Positions 46,098-59,177 of a stretch of DNA of 64,000 bases are shown piece by piece; positions within the stretch are counted from its first letter, which is position 1, and the number at the start of each line of letters is the position of its first letter. A program made the translations under genes and the position numbers. Origin of the DNA: Leptasterias polaris (taxonomy: Eukaryota; Echinodermata; Asteroidea; Forcipulatida; Asteriidae); contig JAZGTN010000011.1 in NCBI GenBank assembly GCA_037783415.1, positions 1,488,001 through 1,552,000 on the forward strand. The letters are read 5' to 3'. The notes under the pieces were generated by a model. It made no database searches, was not told where the DNA came from, and saw only the letters and a program-made list of their open reading frames with translations.

Positions 46098-48731
46098 ATG
46101 GTCTATTAATGTAAAATAAAGTACTTGGATGCAGTATGTTCATCAGAATGATCTTGTTCCAGAAAATGCACCCATCAAAATTCCATTGCAATTTAACAGA
46201 AAGTCTTCAACATTCTATCAGTCTGTCCAATAGATACAAAAGGAAGATACATTGCACATCAGTGCTTTTTGTGCATTAACATTAAAAAAATTGTCACTGT
46301 GGGGTTCCTGTTACTTGTTTTCTTGGATGGGGTATGGCTAAACGGAGTCTTGTTGACTTTTGTATTTCCTTCACCACTTGAGATATAAATTGTATTTTTT
46401 GCTTGGTGTAAAGTTTACAATGTGAATTGCTTTTACAAGTAGGAAGTAGACCTCTATTGTCTTAATCAATTTAGTGTCTTTATTGTTGACAATTGTCCAT
46501 TATATTGCAAGTGTATGTGAAATAAATGATGACCAAACATCGTTGGACCTTTATCAAAAAAGATCATACTGTGAAACAAAGATACAGCTGCAAACCCATG
46601 GTTCTTCAAACAAAACTTTCACAGGTTTTCAGATTCTTCCCAGATTTCTTGAAGTCGGAAACATTGAGGGCTCCAAAAAATAGAAGCCTTTTTAATTGAC
46701 AGTTTGCAACTTCATATCCAGTGACACACATATTGTATATTAAATAACACATCCGAAAAAACAGAAGTTTGATGCAAACAACTCTGTATCGTACAAAAAC
46801 ACATAGGCTGAATCATAAGAACCATGTAACAACAGTCTAAAAGCCTCCATACCATGCTGTGCTGGTTAAAAACATGTCAATGTGACTCATGGTCACCGGT
46901 TCATATTTGTACAAGAAAGTTGTACTTCTTGAAATAGGTGCTTGATGTAGTGCTTGTTTATAATGACCCAGTCACACAAAGTAAACTGTTTGCAGTACTG
47001 TACAGTGAATGTGACATGTGTCGTAGGTGTAGTTATTGCACATCTTAGGACAAGGAATTCTTTGAAAAAGCTGTAAAAGTGTGATCAACTATGGACTGGC
47101 AACACTCCATTCAAGTCGGAGCAGTGATTTGACGTCAAACTCACAAGCACTACCATTTGCACATGTCAATGAATAAGTGAATAAAATGACTTTTACAGTA
47201 ATTCCAGGGAATGCACTAATGGTCCGGATTTGATTCATACTGACAAGCTTTTTACTTTATAACAACATCCTAATTATGTAATCCCTTTAATTAATTGTTG
47301 CTTAAACAAAGTCACATACCTATAAATCGTTGGGAAAAAAGGGGAAAAGGAGTAGATTATTTTTAGAAAGCCATGATTCAACCCTTCTGGGTGTGTTTCC
47401 TTCTACTCATCAGAGATCAGAGACTCAAAACAGCTGAGCTCCGAGGTCAAATACATATAGCTTGTAATATCTCATAAGGGTAAATTTTTATAAAGGAGGG
47501 TCCAGTCTTCAAGGGCAGTTAGTTAAAGCTTCAGTCATGTTTGTTAACAAGAGTCCATGGTTAAATTTACACAGATGGTCATTATTGTGCAACTTCATGT
47601 TGACATTTATCATGGAGTAAATCGTGTGTGGGGATCCAGTTCCAGTTCCAGTTCCACTAACAACTTGCATACAAACCTAAAGGAATACATGTTTTTGCTG
47701 TTCTCCCATAAAAACTTGAGCAAGTTTCACTGGTTGTTTCTTTACAAACCTTTTGTGAACCGACAGCTTTTATGTTTCGCTTTTAACCATTCATCGCTTG
47801 GGTTTCCAAACTTTGTCCAGGGTCACTTGCAAGTCTAATTTTCTGATTATTTTTTTTTTTGGAGAAAATCATCGTCTGTCAGCGGCATCCCATGTACAAC
47901 TTCAAAACAAGTTCATCAGGCATCTATTTTCTGGTTCGTGAAAGTTTTGCATATATATCTAATACACGTTTAGCGGTGTACACTTCACTTTTTTTTTAAA
48001 ACCATGATATCTTTGAACTCTCTATCAAAAAATAAAACTTGTTAAGATTTCTTCCAAATATTCTGTGTCATCAACAAGGAAGCTATGGAGCGTGGTTCAA
48101 ATGATTATTGTCAGTCTAATGTGGCATTTCCTTCTCTGGAGGATACTAATTCAGTTTGGAGATAATTGCACTCAAATAACTTCACTGTATACCAAAAGAT
48201 TTCCGGCAGGGGGGGTGGGGGGGGGGGTTATAAGTAGGATACCATCTGCAGCTTTTTAAAGAAGGTTTTGTCCTAAATTATGTTCCTGTAAATATCTGTG
48301 TGACTAGGGATGTTGCAACTTTAAGGGCTTCTTCAAATGCATTCACATATTCTCAAAAACTCTTTCAAAAGCTATAATTCAGACTTTGAGATGTTATTTG
48401 GAAACTTATTTTGCTCTAAAGGGAAGGTGCATCATTCTTGTTGGAAGAGTAAAATTAATTCCCATTCTCTGGTTTCAATAAACACAGGAGCAGTCACCAA
48501 CCTTTGTAAAGTTTGAAAGTGACAAGTTTGAGCAGCAGTGATTTGTATGGTTTGCAAATGCTTTTCTCAACTTGTATAGTATTTCAGAGTGAAGATTTCC
48601 ATGGGTTGAATTTTTGTGAAAAAAATCCACAGGACCACAGAGCTTGTGTACCTCAACATTTTCACTGGACCAGAATTTCTTTACAAGACCAGAATCAAAA
48701 TGAGAAAAAATAACACCCCAAACTGTGTGTT

Positions 48732-48926
48732 AAGCCCGGTTCATACTTCCTGCGAATGCGAATGGCAATGTGAATTGATTTTTGACGTCATAAATTCGCA
48801 ACAAACAATTCGCAACAGTAGAGCTGTGGGCAACTCCTGCGAAACATTGGCAACAAAAACAGAGCTGTGACGTCAAAATTCGCTTCGCGTCCGCGTTCGC
48901 CTTCGCAGGAAGTATGAACTGGGCTT
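48732..48926. mobile_element. Inverted-repeat element G, 195 bp
   Basis: The ends AAGCCCGGTTCATACTTCC and GGAAGTATGAACTGGGCTT are inverted (one mismatch), the match continuing through TGCGAA. TGACGTCA-type half motifs (TTTGACGTCAT, GTGACGTCAAA) sit symmetrically inside. The flanks TTA and TCA differ by one base if the end is taken at AGCCC. It is a MITE, with a GCGAATGCGAATG repeat near the left end. Confidence 0.75.
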
Positions 48927-49187
48927 CACTGCAGAGTGCATTCTAGGTAATGCGTGCACAGTTACACAAACACACTGTATCTTTACATGCAATTCAACTT
49001 CAAAAATGGCAGACCATTTACATGCAGACAGTAGCCGCTCGTGACCGTCAGTGCAAGGAGTCAATACCCTGGACACTTTTTTATGACAGTAGTTCTGATC
49101 ATAATGTTTCCTGGGGTAGTAAGGTTGTATCCGAATTGGTGGCTACAGCTATGGCTATGCTACGGGTGTTGCCAAGGATGTACTTTA

Positions 49188-50181
49188 GGCCTAAAAAAAA
49201 AATTTGTTATGTTGGCGTAACCCGACCGACCCTAAAAATAGGGCCGACCCTGGATATTTTTATTTTTTTCAAGGGAAGAAATTTAATAATTAAATTCGAT
49301 ATAAGTTAGTTATAAATACTTTTGAAAGCATTTCTGACCGTTTCTCATTGTTGTGTTGTCTGACGATCGCGCATGAAACTTTGGAGTGCACAATGTTTTG
49401 CACAACGAACACGCAGAACAGTTGCGTAGGCCGGCCGGCCCGACGCGATATCAATGAACGTGTCATACGGAGCTGAGATACATGTAGCGCACCACGATAC
49501 ATTGTACATGTATAGTCGCGTACCCGACTCCCAATATACTGCGTAGCGTTTCACAATGGTGAATACATGTGCTTCTTTCTTGGAAGTCTGGTTCAGCGAA
49601 CACGAGGCTGCTCTACAATGAAAAACATGGTAACCTCGTCCTAGACTGTTGGACGGCGCGGACTGTTACATACAATATCAAAAATACTTGGCTATTTATT
49701 CCGTGTTAAAAAAATATATAGTTACAATATAAATTATTTTAATTAATGTTTTAGCATTTTTTACAAAACAAAAATGATATAATATACATTCTAAAAATGG
49801 TAAACTATTCTGTGACCTCGGCCGGCAGCAGCCCGGCCGCGAAATTTTTTTCCCAGCGCGGTAAAAGCCTTTCCCGTGGTTACGCTCCCCTCGCATCAAC
49901 ATGGCGCCCGGTTTCGAAGCGTAAAGTGTTTTCATTCAAGCATGGAGGTACAGAACAAGGGAAGTGTCGATCTGCGGTCATTAAATGTAATCAAGAGTTT
50001 AAAAGTATACTATTTGCTGTGTGTAGCCTTGTTTAATTTTGTTATCGTGTATTACTACCGGCTTAAACATTTAAAAAACATGAAGTTTTCGTAGACGGAA
50101 AAAAAAAATAAAAAATCCCGACCGACCTACCCTATTTTTTCTGGCCCGTTACGCCAACATAACCTTTTTTTGTTTTAGGCC
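49188..50181. mobile_element. GGCC-ended Harbinger-like element, copy B (994 bp)
   Basis: The left end GGCCTAAAAAAAAAATTTG and the right end TTTTTTTGTTTTAGGCC are inverted, followed by the exactly shared TTATGTTGGCGTAAC and further CCGACC/GGTCGG blocks. TTA flanks both sides (49185-49187, 50182-50184). The interior is richer in CG than its surroundings (GGCCGGCCGGCCCGACGCG near 49430, GGCCGGCAGCAGCCCGGCCG near 49820). No transposase was recognised. Confidence 0.75.
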
Positions 50182-50184
50182 TTA

Positions 50185-52439
50185 CTTCAATGCATGATGG
50201 CGCAGAAATCTAGCCCTAGCCGTAGCTGTAACCGCCATCTCGGACACAGCCTGAGTACTTGCCAGGCCCCCTTTGAACACCAAAAGCTTTCAACTGATAT
50301 GAAAAAATCAACAAGTTGTTTTTCTGATCATTACCTGATGACATGTATATTAGGGACACTGACACAACTTGAGAAAATATACTTTACTCTCTTGCCATTT
50401 TTTAATATCCAATTGATGACCCTGGAATACCAAACAATAAGTGGCTCTGAAAGGAAAATGGCCTTCAAGATTTCTGATTGAATAGTAATAGGCCTATGTG
50501 GGACTTAATCATAAAACCTTTCCCAGTATTATAAAGCTATAACCTGGTATATCCTTGTGAAAAATGTCTATATTAGGCCTATACAGTAATTTCATAACAG
50601 GACATGAGATAACAATAACCAGAATTTTGTTTTGACAAGAATGGACGCAGATGTGTCCGAGCCTTCTCACAACAAAATTAAGGCATACCTTGCATTCTTA
50701 TAATGTTGTGCATGGTTTGGCAACATTGCACCTGGGGTGTTTCATTTGTGTTTTTCTTCTTTTTTTAAAATGTTAGTTGACCAGAATGCCAAGAATGGAG
50801 ACATCAGGTATGTCACTTGACATAATGGAAACAATTATATTTGGTGGTGGTTTGGGGGTTACCATATGGAAACTTTGGTTCCAAAAGAACTCATTTTGAA
50901 ATAGGCTGGTTTTGGATATTATGAAAAAGGTTGATTTTGGTTTTATGGTTATTGGAGGCTTTTTGGTTGAAGTTTTAGATAAAAATACGGATTGAAGGAC
51001 TTTTAAAGTTGTCTTTTGATTGGACAACTGTTTCCTTAGAGAAACCACCGACAAAAAAGAAAAACTCCCAAAACATTTTGGGGCTCACTTTGACAAGGCG
51101 TTCAAATGATTGAGAGCCATGTTTTGTGGAAAAAGTATTTGGTTACCATGGTTAATCTGTTTGTCGCTGAGGTCATTGCTCTGATGATGATAAGCAATCC
51201 CATCATGCATCCCTGCAAGTCACATGGGATGGGAGCTGTCAGCAAGAGTTGGTCCTTTTGTCACACCTGGCCTACCATGGAGGATATTGGGTGTCAAACC
51301 AGAAAGGTTCACACAATCTTCCCAATTTGAAAGGGGCACCCTAGTCTACCCAGAGACTCTTTCTGGAGGATTGATTCGGTTAATTTGTTGAAGGGGCCAT
51401 CTGCTTCCCGAAGGAAAGTTTTGATATTGTGAAGAAAATGATTGTAACGAACCAGATGGTGGCAGTAATTTTTGGCAAATTGACAAACAGTATTGTTACA
51501 GGGTTTTCTCTAAATCATTGGCTCTGGCTTCAGTTGTTAAGTTCCTTTGAAGCCCAGTATTTCAGCAATGTTGTTCAACTTGGTATGGGGAATCTTCAGC
51601 CAAACTGTATAAAGTGATGGTAGATGTCAGGTAGATGTGTTGCTGGCATTGCTTCTGTCATAATGCACTTTGACCCTACATGTGTCTATCTTGCTGTGAA
51701 ACTGAAGTGGGGATAATTCTTTGTTTGGATAGTGTTAGGATTCTGAACATTACACCATCGGCCTAATATTTCTTTAGAGACAGTATGTTTTATTAACTCT
51801 TTTCTTGTAACTTCTTGATAACTTCTTGTCCACAATACAATTTAAGTATTACATTTTTGGTATTTTCTTTAAAATGTTATGTCAAAATAAACTGGAATTT
51901 CCACATGTTTGTTTTGGTTGTTCTAAAAGACTAGATGCAACTGAAGATACTCTTTAACAAGGGTGTGAAAGTTCATTAGTTTGCACTTCCCCATCTGTTC
52001 AGCTTCTGTGGTTTGAGATTTAATTAAACACAAAAAAAGAGCTTCCAGAACTTCTTGTACCCCAGTGTTGTTTTTCTAGTTGCTGACAGGGGAAAAAATG
52101 TGTGGAATTTCAGACATCAGAAAAGTAGCTTGGGAGCAGAATGCTAGAAAGTAGCAGCAGGGGTGACAAGTGTCCATGTGAGGGTTAGGTATTTTGTTAT
52201 ATTATTGTTAGTAGTTTGCAAGACTCCAGGAATGCGGCCAACACCTTCAGGTAAAACTAATAATTATTACCAGTTTGGGGGTAAAGGCCTTTCAGTCCTC
52301 GCATCATTTGGCAGTTAAGGGAAGACGCAATGTACTTAATGATTTGTGGTCATTGAATAGCCCTATAATAACTTTTGAAGATACTGTGACATGGGATTTT
52401 TAATTTGTCTTGGGAAAATAAATTTTAATTTGTATAATT
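50185..52439 (+). other. Gene-free stretch, probable intron
   Basis: AT-rich DNA without recognised features. Confidence 0.45.
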
Positions 52440-52599
52440 TAAAGGGTCTGTATACTTTTGGTTATGACTTTGAAAATTAATGGCAATAAAATCTTACGTG
52501 GAAAGAAGTACAGCAGCTTTCGATGTATATATCTACATTTATATAGGATTAAAACAATTGAACGGTTTCAAAAACCAAAGGTATACTTTGCCTTTGAAA
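52440..52599. mobile_element. Miniature inverted-repeat element, about 160 bp
   Basis: The left end AAAGGGTCTGTATACTTTTGG pairs imperfectly with the right end CCAAAGGTATACTTTGCCTTT. The layout (GTATACTTTTGGTTATGACT then ATGGCAATAAAATCTTACGT) resembles the start of an abundant repeat I associate with sea stars. Confidence 0.6.
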
Positions 52600-53589
52600 G
52601 GGAAATGTCAGCTATAAAGTGGAGAGTGAACATGTGTACATTGTATGTGACTGTGGTGTGGCAGAAGCTATACTCCTATGGGTAGGACGGTTAAACACCA
52701 ATGTTCCCACACCCCTAGGTTCCGACGCATCTATGGTCCTACATCCTAGTGTATTTTCCTATTCCTTACCCTAACCCCAACCCTAGCATTTAAATCAGGA
52801 GGGGTTTTTCAGAACATAGGGTTGTCGGAACATAGGGGTATCAGAATCTGGAGAAGTCACCGGGTAGGACCATAGAAAAGGGACTGGTTGGACACACAGC
52901 TAAATTCAGGCATCCTCTGGATCCATGATTAAAAGCAGTAGACCGACCAGTGCTGTACTAAGATGAAAGAGACTCAACATTTCACTCCTGGCTCATAGTC
53001 ATAGTTCTCTCCTCAAAAGCTTTAACATTTGTTTACTTGGACAACACAATCAAATTCATAAGTCACCTTTCTCTTGAGCTTTGTCAACAACTGCACAGCT
53101 CAGGATTTGGGTTATTTTTCCAACAAAAGAGGTCATAATTACCTGGACCTTTGTCCAGAGGAGAACACCATTGGTCACTCTTCAGATGGTTGTTATCTGG
53201 TCAAGTATGCTGGTTGAGGGCAGTGGCTCTGGAATGCTCTGGACAAAAGGCAGGAACTATGCCCACAGTTGTTTTGGTTTTGCAGTTGCCCGGGACAATA
53301 GCGGTTGGGTCAGTAGATATCGACTTGACCACAGCAACACAGCAACACAGCAACACAAAAGCAAGTTTTGTAATGCTGTATTAAAAGCTTCCTCCTTTTG
53401 AGGTTTGAAACAAGACCATGACCAAATACAAGTTTTGGTAAATGATGGTTGTTCATTGAGTGAAGATTGAGTATTTTGACATGGGACCAGTCCCGTAGGC
53501 AATAAAACTTTCTTTTTTTATAATGTTACTGCAAAGGAAGGATGGAACAGATGCCCCTTGTTTCCCCTATCGACAGTCTAGAAAGGTTA
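52600..53589 (+). other. Gene-free stretch, probable intron
   Basis: A few CCCTAACCCC-like units near 52768 and a short CAGCAACA triplet (53334). Nothing else was recognised. Confidence 0.45.
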
Positions 53590-53672
53590 CAATAGTTGGT
53601 AGAGAGCACCGGGACGTTAATCCAGAGGTCGTAGGTTCAAATCCCAGTCAAGTCAATTTTTCTTTGTTCAAC
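53590..53672 (+). repeat. Second tRNA-derived SINE family, best copy
   Basis: ATAGTTGGTAGAGAGCACC (box A region), ACGTTAATCCAGAGGTCG and GTAGGTTCAAATCCCAGTC (box B GGTTCAAATCC intact), then AGTCAATTTTTCTTTGTTC. The 5' end is truncated. Confidence 0.7.
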
Positions 53673-54464
53673 CCAAAATTTATTAAAATAACATGAGAAA
53701 CAACATAAAGGGCACAAAGGCAATGTTCAGTCACATAGAGTCACTTGCTCTCAATGTTCCTCTTCAGTTCCATTAAGTTCTCTTCAGTTCCATGAAGCTA
53801 TCATTGCTCAATTGTAAAAAAGTAAAAGTTGTTTTCAGCAAATCAGCATAGGATATTTTAAAACTGCCCTTCCCCCAACCTTTGTAAAGCAACTTTGAAA
53901 ACACTTTTATGCTTGTTATGCTTGTATTTTTGTATGCTACTTGTTTTCTAAAGCATTTGACCACTATATCTACCCCTAAGGTGATGTTAAATAATGGCAT
54001 GCTGAATAAAACGTCATGCTACTACACGTTGACAGAAATCTCAATTGCAGCTTTGGTCAGACATGTGGATTGGATTTAATAGATGTTGAAACAAACTCCC
54101 AATGGGATAGAGGTTGTAAAGTACTTACACAGTGACCTAAGGAAAAAAAAGAAAGAATTTTTCATCACTCAAGATTTTTTGGATTCTTGGTAATAAAGAT
54201 GTATGCACCTCTGCGAGACGGGTGACGGGTGACGGCAAAAGGGAGGGGTATTTGCACTGTGTTATGTTCACAGTTTGCAAAAGTTGGAACTTGTTGGTTT
54301 TTGTTTTGTTTTTGTTTACTCCATAAAATATTTATACCTTGAGAAAGCAGACCCAGGGCTGCCCCATTGCCCACCTGCCTTTTCATCCAAAATTTGGCCT
54401 GATTGTAGAGTGACTGTTGTTGCATTTGAGAAGCACTAAGGCCAACTATGGGAAGTGACACTAC

Positions 54465-54740
54465 ATGAAATAACAAACCTGTGAAAGTTTCATCTGAGTC
54501 ACAAGAGAAAAAAATGTGAAAAACCCCCATCTCTGTTTTCACAGTTTTCAAACATCTGATTTTGGACTCAAAAGACCCAAACGTAACTGTTTCACTCATT
54601 TCTCAAAGCCTATCATTTCTGGCAAAAAACTCTTTCATGGGAAGTTTTCCTACCATCATGTTTTGCAATGTAAGTTATGTGCAAATCTGTGTGAACATTA
54701 ATTGTCAATCCCACCATCATACCAACGTTATGCACTTGGT
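54465..54740 (-). repeat. Asteroid-type repeat, copy 1
   Basis: AAATAACAAACCTGTGAAAG, GTGAAAAACCCCC, TGTTTTCACAGTTTTCA, TTTCACTCATTTCTCAAAG, GGAAGTTTTCC and ATGTGCAAATCTGTG are shared in order with 55440-55800. The first part matches a repeat I remember as very abundant in sea star sequence. Confidence 0.6.
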
Positions 54741-55439
54741 TTAACTGGCTGTTTTCATCTCTTGTAACAAGAGATCATTACCGATGGTGTACCGATCAAG
54801 ATGTTTGTTCCAAGCTATGATCAGTCTTTGTTTTGAGATTTCCATCAACTTTCATTAATAGTAATTTTTTAATGTTAATAGGACTATCCCTGCTTAAAAT
54901 TGTAATTTCAAGGTGTACGTTTCACTCATTTTTTCTTCTGAAATTGCATCCACCTAACATGAAGGATTTAGGGTGTTAAAGGAGTCTGATGTTTTGTTTG
55001 TCTGATTTTCTTCAGATAAATGTTGACCTTGTCTACAAAAGTTCATTTTGTTGACATTTTAAGAATTAAGATTCAAACAAGTTGAAACAGAATCAACTTC
55101 ATATGATGGTAATTAATATCTGATTGGGCCCACACAACCGCAGACTGGCGGTGAAAACATACAGAGTGGGTGGAAAAAAAAAAAACTATAATTTTTCCAT
55201 ACATTTTGATGTTCGCATTAGCAGCGTGATGAAAGATTGTGCCTTGGAATTCACCCAAGGCGATGGGGGGACTGGCATGATCACATGTGTTTGTTATTTC
55301 TCGCAGTCTCCAAAAATGGCCTCACACTGAGAGAAAGATTGTATGTCCACTGGACTGAGGTTTGAACATGGAGAGGTTCACTGTCAAGTTTTCATGTCAC
55401 AGTCATGTCTGGTCTAGGAGTAATTTTCATCTCTTCTTA

Positions 55440-55800
55440 AAGCATAAAGCACGCAGACAACATGGGTAATTGTCAAAGACCAGTATCCTCACGTTATGTG
55501 ACCTAACATATATATATATATATATAAAATAACAAAGCTGTGAAAGTTTAAGCTCAATCGGTCATCGGGATCATGAGAAAATAGTGAAAAACCCCTTTAT
55601 ATGTTTTCACTGTTTTCAACCACCAGGTTTTGGGCTCGCTAGATCAAACATGATTGTTTCACATATTTCTCAAAACTACAGCATTTTAGGCAAAAATGTT
55701 TCATTGGAAGTTTTCCACTATGACCATGTATTTTATGTGCAAATCTGTGAAAATTTATTTCTCCAATCTTACCAATGTTGTGCACATCTTTTTAGCTCAA
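55440..55800 (-). repeat. Asteroid-type repeat, copy 2
   Basis: A longer copy: GGTAATTGTCAAAGACCAGT, a TA microsatellite (55510), AAATAACAAAGCTGTGAAAG, AGCTCAATCGGTCATCGG, ATGAGAAAATAGTG and the blocks shared with 54465. The two are diverged, so old. Confidence 0.6.
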
Positions 55801-57356
55801 AAATGTCATGTCAACTACATAAACAAAAAACATTTAAATTCATTTACAAATATTTCCCAGACACATATTCTTAAAATTCCCATACTGAAAGGTGGGGTAT
55901 TATTTTGGTTGTTGACCCTACACCATTGTGTGATACAATGTGGGGGAGGGTTCTTCATCAAAATGGACTGAATCATTGATTGCATTTCCAAGTGGAATTA
56001 AAAAAATAAGGTAAAAGTTGTTCCTACGTTGTACTTTTCACTCAACTTCCAACCATAGCTCCATGTTCCAACTGCTCAAGTGGACAATTATGTTCCAGCT
56101 GAGTTCTTGGCCCAGTTTCTTGGATTAGAGTTCAGTCAGAAAGGTATTTAAAGTTGCCTGCGTCTACTTCCAGAGTCGTGGGCCAGAGTCTTGGGGTATT
56201 CTGGGACTGCAGGAAATTATTGACAAGATTAAAACGGCCACGGGCAAGTAAGTAGTTGGGCCAGGGAGAGTTTTGTTGAAAACATTACACGTAGCTTGTT
56301 AACCCAGGTTGCCCCCTTGATAATCCTATTAGAATAATTTCGAATGGCGTGGGTGTTTTCGGACAAATCAAGTACACATGTAGGGTTGTACCCCCATCAA
56401 ATAGGAGGTAAATTCTCTACAATTGTGAAATGATCGATGAATACCATAAGTATTAGTGCCATATATATTCAACCCTGTGTGAGTTTCTACCATTGTTAAT
56501 TTTATTTGAACACAGGTAGAATTTGTGCAAAATTTGAGAGTGACTGTGAAGTTTTGTTGTGAATAGCTGCTTTGATCGATCCCTATTTTTTAACGACCAG
56601 CAGAGTTTTCTACCTTTAAAAGAAAAATGCATACACATACATGTGTACAATTGTGTCAAATTTTAGGTCCCGTATGCATCAGTTGATAGTCATTTTTGTG
56701 AGGGAAAGTAATGCATCATCAATCCCCCGATGCTGCGTTAGAGATGCATTTTATTCTATTCAGACAAACTCCAGTTTGAAGTGAAATTATTGCATGGGGG
56801 CCAACTATGGAACCTTAGTCCTTTGTGGGTTGATGGACCCCAAGGACAACCAACAAGAATGTCAAGCACCTAGGCCCCTATGACATCAAATATCATGGGT
56901 GTCACAAATTTAGGCCTTAACCCTATGACATCAAATATCATGGGTGTCACAAATTTAGGCCTTAACATTACAAATTCATCTATTCCACATTTTGTGACTG
57001 TAAAAGGGACTCTGTAAGACTTTCTGCTTTTAGAATTTGTGTTTGATTTTGGAAATGAGTATGACAATTTTTTGGGGGAAGTACTTTGTTGAAAAATTTG
57101 CATTTTCCAAAACAAACTTTCATTGACCAAAAAAGGTCATTTGACTATTTGTTTGGATGACGAACAGAGGAACTTTTTTATTTGTTGATACGGACTTGTT
57201 AAAATTATATTGTGAACTGGTTAAACACCAAGCTTACTGATCTTGCTTGGGGTTAGGCCTGTAGTCTGTCAGTGTCAAGTGAGCAAAACAATACACGAGA
57301 AAATAGAATTAGCTGTTGCAAACTGCTTACCAACCAAAAGGACCTGTGGTATAAAT
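55801..57356 (+). other. Gene-free stretch, probable intron
   Basis: It holds a tandem duplication (56877). No coding signal was recognised. Confidence 0.45.
56877..56967 (+). repeat. Tandem duplication of 45 bp
   Basis: CCTATGACATCAAATATCAT, GGGTGTCACAAATTTAGGCC and TTAAC occur twice in succession, identical as read. Confidence 0.9.
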
Positions 57357-57536
57357 GCAAAAAATAAGTTAGTGGCCTGACGTTTCGACCCTAGCAGAGT
57401 CTTTCTCGAAGGCTAAATGACAACACACAACACACATACAAGCAGACCAGCTTGTATGTGTGTTGTGTGTTGTCATTTAGCCTTCGAGAAAGACTCTGCT
57501 AGGGTCGAAACGTCAGGCCACTAACTTATTTTTTGC
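57357..57536. repeat. Perfect 87-bp inverted repeat with 6-nt loop
   Basis: The left arm 57357-57443 and the right arm 57450-57536 are exact reverse complements with AGACCA between them. The arm includes TGACGTTTCGACCCTAGCAG and AGTCTTTCTCGAAGGCTAA, sequence I associate with the ends of Penelope-like retroelements in marine animals. The transcript would form a near-perfect hairpin. Confidence 0.95.
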
Positions 57537-59177
57537 AAAACAATACACAGCAGAACCTGCCATGAAATTTCTTTTAAAGTAGTTTCACAACTTGTGCAAT
57601 TGATTTAGTAGTAGACTTAAATACTGCAGGAATATTGTTTCACTCTGGTAGCGACAAATTACTTCATATATTGTGTTGGGAAAACTATCTTTGAAAAGTG
57701 GATGCACCTTTATAGATAACTTCCTTCCTACACTGGGAGTGTGCCTCACACATTGCTCCCTGATTGCTTCAAGCAAGGGCAGGAGCGGTTCCTTCCCTAC
57801 TCTGGCCACATCTACAGTCTAGATCTATACTCATTAGATACCAATTCTCTCTACTCCACATGGTCCTTTGCTCAAGGGTCAGTGAAGGGCCTATATAAAT
57901 CCAACTACCTCTCTGCCAAATTTGATAGACCCGCCCCTTGAGAGACAACTTCCCATTGGGTATTGACCCTTATCGCTCTTTCCTCTAAGGTCAGCCCACA
58001 TTCCCACTAATTTGATCAGCTGATTATTGTCTCTCTCTTAACTGGCCTGGAATGTTCCCCCTCGGAGACACCTGGGCAGTTCATTGCACCTCGCTTGTAA
58101 TTGAGTGTCAGAAGGGTCCAACAAAACAGATTTGTTTTCCAGTTCAACTTGGCAGAAATTCTGGGGTAAATCACAGAACAGACCCATAATGCAGATTCTC
58201 CCCCTTAATCCTGCATGTAATTATCAACAACTTGAGCGTCTTCCATACTGTAGCATACGTAGGATTGGACAGACTTCGGTTTATCTTTAAAAGACTTACG
58301 TTGCAAGCTATGCACCATCTTAATATGGATGAATATTTATGTAGGTTTCAGGCATTTTCCAAGAGAATAAAAACAAAGACTAATGCTCTACCTCCTTTCA
58401 GGGATGCCAGTTTTCCGGCTATTGCCGGAATTCCGGCTTTTTCAAATTTTCCCCAAATTTTTCTGGCGCTCCGTATTTCATCTGGCCAGAGAAAATATAT
58501 TTTATTGAAAACAGATTTCCGGCGCTCGTTTGGAGCGACTCGTGTTTAATGATAATATGTTTTGAAAGCACCCTCAAGCGTTCGTACATGTATTGTAAAT
58601 GCCGGAAGTATTGAGCGAAGACTAGACTTTTCTGTCGTATGTGTGCGTGGTGCCGTATGGTATGTATCGATGTATTTTGTGTGTACATCCATACACGATC
58701 TTTGGAGCGTACATGAAATCGCTCTGAGAATTTTGTTTCGCGGACGATTGGCGTTACCATTGAGACATACCGACTGAGTTTTTGGCGTTACCATTGAGTC
58801 ATTATGGATGTTGAAAGAGAAGCTAATTTGAAACAAATTGATCGAGGGGTATGTAAATTAGAATAGGTTTAATTGGTGGTGGCTGGAGTCGAAAGACAGT
58901 GGGGGTTATTTTTTATCAGACTACATGAGGAAGATCGACATCGCTTTTATAAAAAAAATCGCTGTTATGTTTTTTATTGTTTTTTGGGCTGGAAGGGGGG
59001 GGGGGGCGGTGACCCCCTTTCCTTCGCAGCGAATTTTGTTCAGGCTCTGAAGGAAAGAGTCACTGGCATCCCTCTGCTCCTTTGCTGTACTACTACTACT
59101 AGTACTAGTAATATATTTTTATTTGCAATGCAATACTTTCTTTTAGAGAAGAAGGGGTTAGCAAAATAGTGGCTTTA
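57537..59177 (+). other. Gene-free stretch, probable intron
   Basis: No gene recognised. A small GC-inverted motif, CCGGCTATTGCCGGAATTCC, lies near 58417. Confidence 0.45.

Larger units (their letters stand above)
45329..48731 (+). other. Gene-free stretch, probable intron
   Basis: It contains a run of 15 G (45401, just inside this stretch), a 26-bp triple repeat (45563) and a repeat copy (45940). No coding signal was recognised. Confidence 0.45.
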
